A stretch of DNA of 64,000 bases from Roridomyces roridus. Its lineage: Eukaryota; Basidiomycota; Agaricomycetes; Agaricales; Mycenaceae. Below are positions 53,841 to 64,000 of this stretch, one piece after another (the stretch's first letter is position 1; every line of letters begins with the position of its first letter). The notes beneath the pieces are model-generated. The model saw nothing but the letters and a program-made list of their open reading frames with translations, was not told the origin of the DNA and made no database searches. The position numbers were made by a program, and so were the translations under genes. The stretch lies in assembly GCA_029378245.1 (NCBI GenBank), contig JARKIF010000004.1:558001-622000 (forward strand). Direction: 5' to 3'.

Positions 53841-56047
53841 TCACGCAGAAAAAAATCAATATTCAACGATGTTCGGGTTCTTGTCTTGATCTCGGTCGAG
53901 TCTGGGCGGATCCAAGCGTTGAAAACGGTGAATCCCTCTGCTGCTGTAGATTTAGTTTTTTTATGGCAAGCCGCGGGAATTTTCTCCGTCTGAAAACAAC
54001 GATCATTTGAAGTTGAACTTCAAGGAGGAACATAATGACGCAGACACCCCTGCTCGGCACCGCCCCGCCCCGCCCTTAGCCTCGGCGTGCCTGTGCTAAA
54101 AAAAGCAGTACAGACTTAGCACGTCGACGTCCGAGGAAGTAAGTCTAACGAGAGCGTTTGAAACGAATTGCGGCGAGACCCACGTGTAGGTTATCTTCTC
54201 CTGTCGATCCACTAGCCTGGATTCCTGGATGTAATCCCTTGTAATCCAGTCCGAATCGGACGCGGTTGGGTGGGGCTGTGGTAAGCAACTTCATTTCGTT
54301 TTCATCGACGTTCGCAAATGCGACTCACTCAAATGCCAAATGGCAAAAGCGTACTCGTCAGCTGCTAAGTGCGTCGTTCAGGCTCGTAGGATTCATTGGT
54401 GTGGCGCCCACTGGCAGGGTACCGATTCAGGTCGTAAACTGGTAACTGGTAACTCGACGTCAGTGCTGTTCAATTTGGGGTGTCTGATTGATGAATTAGC
54501 TGGGTGGAAGGGCCGGAAGGAAGCTTCAAGCGCGTCACGCGTACGACCCCCCGCCTCCGTCGGCTTGCGCGTAGTGTCGGTGTGGCGCAACGCGACGCAT
54601 CACATCAAGAAGGTTCGAACCCCTACTCATTGTGAGTACTTCCATCTTGGGAATCTGATTCCAATCCGTGGATAAGGATTGTCGACGACTCAGTCTGGTT
54701 AGGAATTGCTTACGGGCCGGCTGCGATGGGAAGTTGGCTAATTTGCACCTTCAAATCAAAGTGGATATGCGATGGGCGCGGTTATGCAGACGTCGGGGGA
54801 TCAACGTCGGTATACTACTTCCAATGGGATTGGGAATCTGGGATGAGTCGGTTGGTTGGCCATCTGGCGTCCTGCATCCTTCATTCCGATGGATATGAGC
54901 TCACCATAGGAACGTGTTTCAACTTTCATCGGTTTGCATTCCTTCTTTCTGTCTGTCTGTCTGTCGAGATAAGAAATTTTTTAAGGGTGTATGGTAAGGT
55001 ACCTGACTTGCACGGTCCGACCCTTAGCTTAGATTCGGTGTGGCGTACTTACATAGTGTAGCGTGGAGATGAACCGAGGAGTAAGTACCTGTTCATTTTT
55101 TGCAACCCTATGTATAGCCGCCGCCATAATCTTTTCTCCAGTCGGCGTAGATGGGATTGTTGGGCGTCAGTCGATATGATGCATGCCGACTCTTGTACAG
55201 CAACCGGCGTCCGCAGACCATGCAGCTGAAAGTTCATCCCGTCGGGAAACAAAAAAGGGCACCCACGGACGTTTCGGCACGTCGGCCGGCTTGTCATTTG
55301 AACTGTCTGTGAATTCTGGACAAGGGCCGACAGATTCCAGGGACTGATGTCGACGGCGTTCAGACTCAGACTCTGTAAAATTACCGCGCCTTTCGGCTGT
55401 CCGCGATAAGGGTTGGTTGTTGGTTGTTGGTTGAGAGACAGTAGACTAGTACCGATGCCCATGGCACTGCAGCGGCGATGAGTCTCGATACGACCGACGC
55501 TAGGACTCATCGGTTGCGGTGCTGCGGTGCGGGTCCTTGAATCCAATGGGGTGAATGCACGGAGGACTTTGAACGGAATGACGACTTCTGACGATTGGGG
55601 CCGGCCTCGAGGGGGAAGAAGGCCATTGAGCGGCAGTGAGGAACTAACAGAACATGTGGTATTGTTACAGTTGCGCGCAGGCAGGCAGACACACGTTCGG
55701 GTTTGTGAACGTTGTAAATGGGCATTATATTCTGTGCCCTGGGCCTGGATAACGAGAGAGAAAATGTCAGCGAGCAGCGTCCGAGCAGATTTTCTTTCCG
55801 CTCCGGTGGCGGTGTCTGCTTTTGCCGCTGTCAATCAAAGTGAGGCGTGCGTTCACCCCTTGGCAGATCTAGGATTTTTCCCTTGCCGACGACTCGCAAA
55901 AAATTGCAAGGAATAATGGAGAAGTTCCCAAGGCTCCAAGATCCAGCTTCTCCGTCAAGCTTGCTCTATTCCGGTGAAAAAACGAGGCAGGAACGCGTGG
56001 TGGAGGCGGAGGCGAATAGAGGTTGATCACAGAATCCTAGGATTCTT
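53841..56047. other. Gene-poor stretch before the GT2 gene
   Basis: No gene supported. The longest frame is 261 codons on the minus strand (55049-55834), with a biased, unordered composition and no domain. Confidence 0.45.
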
Positions 56048-59000
56048 ATGTCACAAAATTGCTCGCGGTGGCATTTGTCCCTAGATTCGATGAGATGTGC
56101 TGGTTGTCTGTCAAGAACCACTTTAAGAGCTTCCAACTCGCCACCACTTTCTTTGGTTCTCTGTCCGTCTCTTCTTTACTCTACGACGCCCCCGACGCCG
56201 TCCTGCGTTGCGTCCCCTAATGGTCCCGCCCCCTTTTCCTCGATCTTTCTTCCGTCTGTCTTATCTTCTATACAGGATTACGATTCTTTCGACGCTATCC
56301 TCCAGTTCCTCTTCAAGAGGACCCAGGGTGACGCCTGGTTCAAGCCCTCTGAGGAGAATGTCTCTGCCGGTGTCTGTCTGCGCGTCGAGCCTGGCCAATT
56401 CCGGGTGTTCCCGTACGAAAACCCGTACCTTGTTCCCTTTGAAGCCGCCGTCCGCGGCCTCAACCCGCTCGTGGCCATCAAGGTTCGCTCTGCCGCCGTC
56501 CATGCCGCCCTCGCCACGGTCCCCGACTCGTCTGACGCCATCTACATTTCGTCCGACACCCGTATCCAGATCGTCGACAGCATGGCCCACCTCCCACACG
56601 CAGAGAAGGAGCAATGTGGTGCTTTCCTGCGTGACGAGCGTGTCCTCATCGTATGGTCGGACGATATCGACTCCATCGTCCCGTTGTGTGCCGACTTTGA
56701 GGAGAAGCTCATGAAACTCGTCTGGCGTTCGCGTCTCTCCACGCCGGGCTCTGCTTCCCCCTCGATCATCACCAACGGCTCGATTGGCTCAGCCCCGCCA
56801 TCCACAGCTGCTTCCTCGGCCGTTAACCTCAACAACCACAACGCGTCGTCGATCCCAATCCCTCCAGTCCCACCCCTCCCTGCTGGTATTGTCCCCGCGC
56901 CTCTTGCCAAGCAGGAGAAACAGCGCAGCTGCTGGGGATGGCGGATTGGCTCGCGCAACACGGCCAACCCTGCCACACCGCAGGACCTCGAGAAGCAGGG
57001 AGCAGTCGACACTTCCGGGCGTGCTGCCCGCCCCATCCGACTCTTGGCGCCTTTCTACGGTGGTCTCGGTGCAGGTCTCGCTCTGTGTGCGTCTTTTTTT
57101 TGGCTTCTTTCGGCGTCCAACTAACTAACCTTTGACCAACTAGTCTTCGCGGCCTCGGGCCTGGCGATGCTTCTCGCCGAATGGCGTCAAGACCACGACT
57201 ACACGCGCTTCGCCCTTCTCGTCGTTCTTCCTCTCCTCGTCTGCATATCCCTCTTCTTCTCGCTGCAGACCATCAGTAGCTTGACCTTCCTGTGCGCTTT
57301 CCCTTTCTCCGTTTTTGGATTACTGCTAACGGAGCGTAGCATCGGCCCCGTCGCTCAATATCACGAAAACTCGCGGTACTACTCTGCCATCAAGCCAGGC
57401 CCTAATCCGGAAGTCGACCGCGCACTGCCGCATGTCACCGTCGAGCTGCCGGTTTACAAGGAGAGTCTGGAAGAAACGATGTGAGTCTGGTTCTCTTTCC
57501 TTCCATGGGTTAGGCTCTTTGCCGCCCGGCGCCACTGTGTCTTTTGCCTTTTTGGCTTCTGAGCTTGCGGGGCGCCGCCCCATTTGCTGCCTAGGATACA
57601 CCCGCGCGCCGCTGCCCTCGTGGCATGCCACGACTCACAGTTATTATTCCGGGCGGGTTTCCTGCTTCTACTCGGGATTCAATGATACGTGACGTGGCAT
57701 TGTGCAGAGTGCTCCACTCACCTTCTTTCTCCGCCGCCGGCCCGCCGATGCTGACCTACCCGTCTACAGCTCGCCCTCGGTGTTCTCCCTCAAAAAGGCC
57801 ATGCAGACGTACGCTCGGCAAGGCGGCACCTCGTCCATCTTCATCCACGACGACGGCCTGCAACTCATCTCGGAGGCTGAGCGCGAGAAACGGATGGCGT
57901 TTTACGACGACCACAATATCGGCTGGGTCGCGCGGCCACCGCACGGGCAGCTCGTCGACGGCCAAAAGTTCCATCGGGCGGGTCGGTTCAAGAAGGCCAG
58001 TAACATGAATTATGGGCTTGCGCTGAGTTTGCGGATGGAGGCCAAGATTGCGGAACTCGAGGCTGCCGGTGATGATGGTGTCTTTGTGGATGAGGACGGC
58101 AGGGAGATGTGTGTCGAGGATCGGGCGTTGGCTATGGCTGTGGAAGAGACGTTTGAGGACACTGGGCGGAGGTGGAAGCCTTGGGCCAAGAATGGCAAGA
58201 GTTGCCGGGTCGGGGATGTCATCCTCATCGTCGACTCTGATACGATCGTGCCCGAGGATTGCTTCAGGGATGCGGCGAGGGAGTTGGCCGAGTGTCCTGA
58301 GGTGGGGGTTATCCAGCACGAGTCGGGTGGCTCCTCTTATTCGCTTTCGTTTCTTTAGCTGATGAGGGACCCGTAGATGTCATGCAGGTCGCCCACCACT
58401 ACTTCGAAAACGGTATCGCGCACTTCACTCGCCGCATCAACAAGTGTATCTCTATGGGATGCTCCAACGGCGAGGTGGCGCCTTTCGTCGGACACAATGC
58501 CTTCCTCCGGTGGTCTGCCATCCAGGACGCAGCCTTCGTCGACACGGCGGATGGTGTGACCAAGATTTGGTCCGAGAGTAACGTCTCGGAGGACTTCGAC
58601 ATGGCGCTTCGGCTTCAGCTTCAGGGATACATCATTCGGTGGGCGACTTACTCGGATGGTGGATTCAAGGAGGGTGTCTCGTTGACGGTGGACGATGAGC
58701 TGAATCGGTGGCAGGTATGTGCTATGCTTATGTGCTAGGGTTCCCCGCTCATGCATGGACGCAGAAATATGCCTATGGCTGCAACGAGCTTATCTTCAAT
58801 CCGATCAAGGACTGGTGGCATATGGGTCCTATTACGAAGCAGCTGCGCGTGCGTCATCTTTCTCTCCCTCTTGGAGCTTTTGCTCACATGCTGGTGTATA
58901 GACGTTCGTGTGGTGTGACGCCCCCGTGCATTACAAGATCAGCATGTCGTCGTACATGTTCTCGTACTACGGTATCGCTGCGTCCATGGCCCTCTCGCTC

Positions 59001-59753
59001 ATGAACTACTTGATGCTCGGCTGGGCGGTCGACGTCGACGGGTACTACATGCACTCCTTCGAGATTTGGCTCGCGTGCATGATCGTCTTCCCTGTCGCCG
59101 GTAACGCTGGGTTCACGCTGATGGAGTATCGGCTGGGGACGCGGAGTATCTTTTCTGCGGCGGTGGAGAACCTGATGTGGGTTCCGTTCTTGTGCGTACC
59201 TCTTCCGCTTTGTCGTTTAGTGTCCTTGCTGATTAACCGATGCACAGCTTCTTCTTCTTTGGCGGACTCAGCATCCATTTGTCGACGGCTCTCTTGTCGC
59301 ATTTGTTTTCATATGACATCCAGTGGGGCGCTACCAAGAAGGTGCGATTCGAGCTCATCTATCTACCACCATGACTGACGCACGCCACCTCCACAGGAAG
59401 TCGAGCGGTCGAATTTCTGGATTGAAGTCCCCCGTATCTGGGAGCGTTTCAGGCTCGCGTTCTGCATGTGCTTTGCGATCATCATTGCTATGATTATCCT
59501 GTCGACGCCTGTTGTGACGGCCAACTGGCAGATCCCAGGGACGTCTTGGTCTGTCATTTTGCCATTGGCGTGAGTCTTCCTTTCCGTTCTTCCTGTGGTA
59601 ACTGTAACTGACTAAATGTGTCTGATGTAGGATCGTCGCTGGCGGGCACATTCTTTTCCCAGTGAGTGCTTCTAGTTCTTTGGGTGGATTCAGGCACTGA
59701 CGAATTTTGTGTAGATTGTGCTCAACCCTTGGCTCATGATCTTCTCGTACTGA
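56048..59753 (+). CDS. Membrane glycosyltransferase family 2 protein (11 exons, up to 977 aa)
   Basis: Exons 56048-57086, 57144-57291, 57340-57480, 57770-58326, 58377-58714, 58765-58848, 58902-59191, 59248-59341, 59397-59569, 59631-59661 and 59715-59753, frame consistent. GT2 signature: ELPVYKESLEE, IFIHDDGLQLI, FKKASNMNYGL, ILIVDSDT (DxD), SEDFDMALRLQLQGYIIRW (ED acceptor site) and ELNRWQ. Two helices precede the catalytic domain (FFAASGLAMLLAEW, LLVVLPLLVCISLFF) and several follow (59.0-59.7 kb), as in membrane polysaccharide synthases. Product unknown; wall or capsule glycan is a guess. The start is unsure: the conserved part begins at DYDSFDAILQFLF (56276), right after TATACAG, so residues 1-76 may be 5' UTR or intron. 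The intron at 57481-57769 is unusually long (289 nt). Confidence 0.85.
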
Positions 59754-60427
59754 GCCCGGACTTTACGATCCGTTCCTTTCTTTTGGTTTTTGGTTTTTTT
59801 CTTGGGGTATTGTATATATACGTTACACGTACACTCGGGCGTGCCGACGCGGCGCCATTCTAATACCGCGTCCCTTGCGGCGGATGGATTGGATGGATAC
59901 ACGACATTCTTTTCAGGGCTCTCAGGGCCAGGGACATTCACTCCTCATTGCTATCCATCCGCCCGTCCGTCACGTCCTCCTCCTCCGCGCTTCCTACTTG
60001 CATTTGGACTGCCCTCTTGTCGCCGCTACATACATACACCACCAACACCACGCTTACTACTTATTTACCCGCATAGAAGTTTTCTGCCTCGCGTACAATA
60101 TAGCTATTATCACTCAACCAACAATCTTTCCATGTACATGCAAAAGATGTCTGTTGTCCCTGCTTGCTTGCGCTGTCGGTGTCTGGAAATAAGTGGAGAC
60201 TAAACTTGAAGCGGATTGATAAGGAACGTCAACTCCAAGTGTACTTGGTTGCGCAGCCCGTCGAATCTGCTGCCACACCAAGCGGTAGTGTAGCGCTCAC
60301 TGTCCGGTGTCTGGCTGATAACATTATTAGTGGGTCCGAGTGACCGGTGTATCGCCGGTGTGTCATCGGAAGAACTGCGAATCTAGGGGTGTGTTCAATT
60401 TTAACTTACTTGTATGCTGCTGCTTGC
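59754..60427. other. 3' flank of the GT2 gene
   Basis: CT-rich 3' flank; no further gene supported. Confidence 0.5.
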
Positions 60428-60735
60428 TATCTTTCGCTGGCGGTCGTCGTTTGTTAGAACAGAACGGAATGGAATTAGAATAGCGGGCGGGCGGGCGGGG
60501 TACTCGGTGTTTATTCCAGAAAAGTACGTCGGGCCTCGTTCCTCGTGGCCCGTGGGCGCTGATTATTTTACGGAAACCTCAACTTGTAAGCCCGTATCTT
60601 TCGCTGGCATAGCGGACGGGGTCCTCGGTGCTCGGTACCTATTCCAGAAAAGTAAGTCGGGCCAGGGGGTAAGTCGGGTTTCGTTTCTCGTGGCCCGTGG
60701 GCGCTGATTATTTTACGGAAAACTTGAGCTTCAAG
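60428..60735 (+). repeat. Tandem duplication, unit ~165 bp
   Basis: Copies at 60428-60594 and 60595-60735 share TATCTTTCGCTGGC, ATTCCAGAAAAGTA, GTCGGGCC and CTCGTGGCCCGTGGGCGCT followed by GATTATTTTACGGAAA. Confidence 0.85.
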
Positions 60736-60774
60736 CCGCAATTGGTTGAATTCGTCAATTCGTTCGATGTGAAC

Positions 60775-61500
60775 GGGATTTCCGACACAGACCCAGAAGA
60801 GAGGGAGTGGATGACAGCAGAAGAGCAGGAATCCCGAGGATCCTGACGCCGACGTACTGGGCTGGACTGGGTTGTGCTGTACATAGCCTGTTGCGAGTTG
60901 AACGTTGAACACGCTCCGCACCTTGATCTTGATGGAGGATTTCAAACTCCGGTCAACCTCCAAGTCCTTCGCAACTTCTAGATCTCTTCTGGGAGTTAGA
61001 AGAAGTTGAAGTTTAATTTGATGACTGCGCCCGAGTCCGGTCCCGACGCTGCGCCGGAAGGGCTTTGATTCCAATGTTGGAAATGAGATATCAGAATGAA
61101 CGAATTGTTCATGTTGAAACACTTGGAACCACAAAATCAGGGAAACCTGGCAAATTCCCAATCTGTTCCCACATACCGACCCAGTTCAAGACCCAGAAGA
61201 GTGGACCTCCAGTGCGGCGACAGTGGATGGATAGATGACAGCAGAGCAGAATGAATCCCTAGGATCCTGACGCCTTGCAACGCGCTGGGTTGGGCTGTTG
61301 AACAAGTTGACCTTGACTTGATGGAGATTTCAAACGCCAAGTCCGACTCCTCCAAGTCTGCTCTTCACAAGTTCTAGATCTCTTCTAGGAGCTAGAAGTT
61401 GTATTTTATTTGATAACTGCGCTCGAGTCCGAGTCCGACGCTGCGGAAGGGCTTTAATTCCAATGTTGGAAATGCGATATCAGAACGAGGAAAAGATGCA
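60775..61500 (+). repeat. Diverged duplication, unit ~400 bp
   Basis: 60775-61100 and 61185-61490 share GACCCAGAAGAG, GGATCCTGACGCC, TCTAGATCTCTTCT, GCCC/GCTCGAGTCCG, CGACGCTGCG and TCCAATGTTGGAAATG in the same order. Together with the coding relic between them they look like repeated copies of the glyoxal oxidase 3' end plus its flank. Confidence 0.7.
61109..61174 (-). pseudogene. Relic of a glyoxal oxidase C-terminus
   Basis: The minus strand encodes QIGNLPGFPDFVVPSVST then stop, matching the end of the neighbouring enzyme ([16 protein letters not shown]). The stretch upstream (to about 61200) keeps only traces of HSAWVRIGG. Confidence 0.7.
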
Positions 61501-61632
61501 TTTTTATACTAAGGCTGACTAGTATAGTGGGTACACGTTAAGTGTACAAGATACATAGAAAAGACACCTATTAGCCCTCCAGATAAATTAGAGTCCTGAG
61601 AGTCCTTTGGATATATAACAAGGTTGAATTGC

Positions 61633-64000
61633 TCAAACACCTGGAACCACAAAGTCCGGCAGATCGGGCCAATTCCCAATCTTCGAGGGGTCTCCACCGA
61701 TACGGACCCAAGCGGAATGGGAGGGCGTGGGTCCGTCGAGGATGAACAGTTGGTGCCACCCCGGCGGGGAGACGTTGGCGTTGGGCGGCGCCGTGATGGT
61801 GCAAGTGGTGCCCGAGCACGAAAAGGCGGGGAATATGGTGCGCGAGCCCATAGTGTTGCCGTGGGTCGAGGATACGGCGGCGATGAGAGACACACGCATG
61901 TTCGAGGTGGTCCCTTGGTGGAGATGTACGGTGATTTGGTATTTGCCGTTGTACGCCCAATCGGTGTTGGTTATGGTGAAGTTGGGCTGGACGAATCCTT
62001 GGGTGAGGTAGGGTGGGTAGTACGCCTCGATCCTCATTTCCTCGGGGAAGTTGGGCGTCTGTGGATCCGAGCCCGAAACCAACACTCGAGCATCGGGCAG
62101 AAGGATTGCCTCGGAGTGGTACAACCGCGCGACGATGGTCGTGTTGAGGATTGAGATTCTTTGTCCCACGGGCTGCGCGGGATCGTAGAGAAGTGCGACC
62201 AGGTTGGGATCGCTAGCTAATCCGAAACCGGCCACGCCTTGGTGTGCGCCGTTGAGAAGGAGATACGTTCCATCGGGAAGGGGAGCCATGCATGGCATCA
62301 CGCGCTGCGAAGGCATACTAGAAATATTTTAGCACGAGTCTAGAAGGGGGTTGAAAATCCTATCTCACCGCTCCAAAGTCCAAGTCGGGGAAGGTCCTTC
62401 CGGTTCAATCGAGACGCAGTTGTCGACGGCGATACCGGCACCGAAGCCGCTTCCACCGCACGCCATGATACGGACGGGGTCCGTATACGGGGCGTGTTGG
62501 GGGAATATCACCGCAGCCCCTTCAAGTGGGTACGTCCGTCCAGCGAGGAAATTGTTGACAGATCCAGGAATGTTGGGGAGTTGAATTACAGTGTCGAACG
62601 TGGTTGGGTTCAGAATGCGGGCTTCGTTGTAGTAGATGACGAAGATGTTACCGCTAGGCAACACAAAGACGAAGGGGTACAAATTATACTAGACGGCAAA
62701 TTCAACATTCAGTCAAAATGAAAAGCGAGTGGCACGTACAGGGTCCGTGCGCTCCAACCAATCCAGGTCGATGACTGTATCCCCCCCCGCAGGTTTCGGC
62801 AGGATCTCCAAGTTGGGCTGTGGCGAGGCGTTGCTTCCTGTCTCACCTCCAATGACGAGCACAGATCCGTTGGCGAGAACCGCAGCAGCTGAAAAGGTTC
62901 AAGACAATGTATATCAAGTCAAGAAAACTGAACGCACTGGGATACCACCTCTGGCGCTGCAAATGAAGCTCCTGGAAGTTCTCTTGCCAATCATTCGTTC
63001 CATTAACTCCAGCCGTGCCGTCGGGCGTGTACAGCCGGACGCCCTGCGTCGAATCCAAGGACCACCCTCCGACGTTCAGAATCCGACCCCCTTTATCCGG
63101 GAGTGTGACGCTCCCAGAACAAAAGACATCCGACTTGACGTGCATTTCCCTCCATGCGAGGTCGAATTGGTCGACCAGGCTGAGGTCGAGCTCGTAAGCG
63201 CCGGTGGAGTTGTCGAATTCGCTTGTTCCGGATTTTTCTAGGAAGGTGACTTTGCCGTTGACTCCGACTGTTGCAATGAGGGGGACGACAACTCCGGGGA
63301 CTGTCAAACATTCTTTAATGCACTTGAAAGTTGCATAGCGGTGGGGAAAACACACCCAAGAACTGCGAAAAGTCAGTCAAAGAACGAATGAAAGAAAGTT
63401 GGAAAAGCAAACACGCACATCATAGAACCCAGTATTCTCCGGAGTATGCCATACATACGGCGGCGTACCCGTCCACTCGTAATATTGGATCCTGTTCCCA
63501 GCACCACACAAGTGAATCGGATCACCGGGGCAAGGCAAGTTGCAGTCGCTCTCCGGAGCGAAACCAACACCGGCTGATTTCACATCTGAGAGGTCGCCGC
63601 AATCTAAGAGCCATGTCAGTTGTGAACTGGAGTGAGATGTGATGATGGGGAGGGCGTACAGCATTCTTCGCCGTATTCCATACCGCCCACGGTGTACCCT
63701 GTGCATGCATTCAATTACATCCATGCGGGAAAGGAAAGTTCAAACTCACCAAACGCGGCACATTGCCCCAGACACGTCTTCGCAGAATTATTCGTAGGAT
63801 AGATATTCTGCCACGGGATGGCACGGGACCCGACGGCTTCCTAAACGCGAATTAAACTCGACATCGGAGATCAACGGTGTTAAACATACAATTAAACAAC
63901 CTTGATACGTCCACCCACCGAGACTGCTGTCATTTTGCGGGACAGGGACAGGTAAAATTGTGATATTCTTGGTGGTTGCGTAGACGCTCATGCGGTTTCC
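61633..64000 (-). CDS. WSC-domain glyoxal oxidase (copper radical oxidase), N-terminus cut by the window edge
   Basis: Exons seen (5' to 3'): 64000-63890, 63840-63750, 63698-63660, 63603-63419, 63362-63356 (7 nt), 63300-62938, 62888-62740, 62688-62369 and 62317-61633; at least 649 residues. The first visible residues GNRMSVY are the end of one WSC domain. A second follows ([51 protein letters not shown]). The oxidase part has VFCSGS (Cys of the Cys-Tyr cofactor), RWYP (its Tyr), [10 protein letters not shown] (axial Tyr and His) and [11 protein letters not shown] (copper His). Such enzymes oxidise aldehydes and make H2O2 for extracellular peroxidases; WSC domains bind wall glycans. Secretion is expected but the signal peptide is outside the window. 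Confidence 0.9.

Noticed and set aside
53300..54010. 236-codon plus frame
   Set aside because: It runs through a tandem duplication and its composition follows the repeat, not a protein family.
54610..54632. GGTTCGAACCCCT, T-arm-like
   Set aside because: An isolated match with no acceptor or anticodon arm; it lies outside the tRNA-like field.
55049..55834. 261-codon minus frame
   Set aside because: No domain, no splice partners, biased composition. Length alone is weak evidence in GC-balanced DNA.
57340..57631. Long minus frames over the GT2 gene
   Set aside because: Shadows of the plus-strand coding exons.

Overview
The window is a piece of a filamentous basidiomycete genome, most likely an Agaricomycete. 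The evidence is genes split by many introns of about 47-56 nt (GT-AG, CTAAC/CTGAC branch sites), a WSC-domain copper radical (glyoxal) oxidase, a KRE6/SKN1 beta-glucan protein, and a swarm of F-box-like genes of the kind that is expanded in mushrooms. There is no bacterial operon, rRNA, CRISPR or plasmid signal.

Layout. 1-7.1 kb: the 3' part of an unrecognised multi-exon gene. A 1,608-bp element with perfect 20-bp terminal inverted repeats (TIRs) sits inside one of its exons, and a second 4.6-kb TIR element begins right at its stop codon. 7.1-11 kb: gene-poor, with AT-rich palindromes, a ~530-bp MITE-like element, a GTGAC-rich patch and the first F-box relic. 11-37.4 kb: a cluster of ten F-box-like genes, all on the minus strand, in two subfamilies, plus three shorter relics. 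Five look intact. Four others have frameshifts and one has lost its N-terminal frame. Two of the duplicated units carry a divergent plus-strand gene for a small membrane-anchored protein (intact at 36.4-37.4 kb, broken at 24.2-25.3 kb). The units B-type F-box/A-type F-box and A-type F-box/small gene each occur twice, so the cluster grew by segmental duplication. A 56-bp perfect inverted repeat pair brackets 25.8-27.6 kb.

39.0-41.4 kb: the KRE6/SKN1 homologue (9 exons, GH16 catalytic motif), probably a Golgi/ER membrane protein for cell-wall beta-1,6-glucan. 41.9-50 kb: a scatter of tRNA-like elements, mostly T-arms with acceptor strands. All those left of 47 kb are on the minus strand and all those right of 49.5 kb are on the plus strand. 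Among them lie an HNH-type zinc protein gene (44.1-44.9 kb), a cluster of GAAnnTTC heat-shock-type sites, and a 12-exon secreted FAD-linked oxidase gene (47.1-49.4 kb). One intron of that oxidase is bounded by a 7-bp direct repeat, as if it had been inserted. 50-56 kb: gene-poor, with two diverged tandem duplications. 56-59.8 kb: an 11-exon membrane glycosyltransferase family 2 gene. 60.4-61.6 kb: tandem debris that includes copies of the 3' end of the neighbouring oxidase. 61.6-64 kb: a glyoxal oxidase with WSC domains, cut by the right edge.

Working together: KRE6 and the GT2 enzyme fit cell-wall polysaccharide assembly. The glyoxal oxidase (peroxide production) and the FAD oxidase fit extracellular oxidation. 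The F-box proteins would serve as substrate adaptors for SCF ubiquitin ligases. No shared pathway is proven by the order. The most unusual features are the strand-sorted tRNA-like elements, the intron with a target-site-like repeat, and the TIR element whose removal restores a reading frame.
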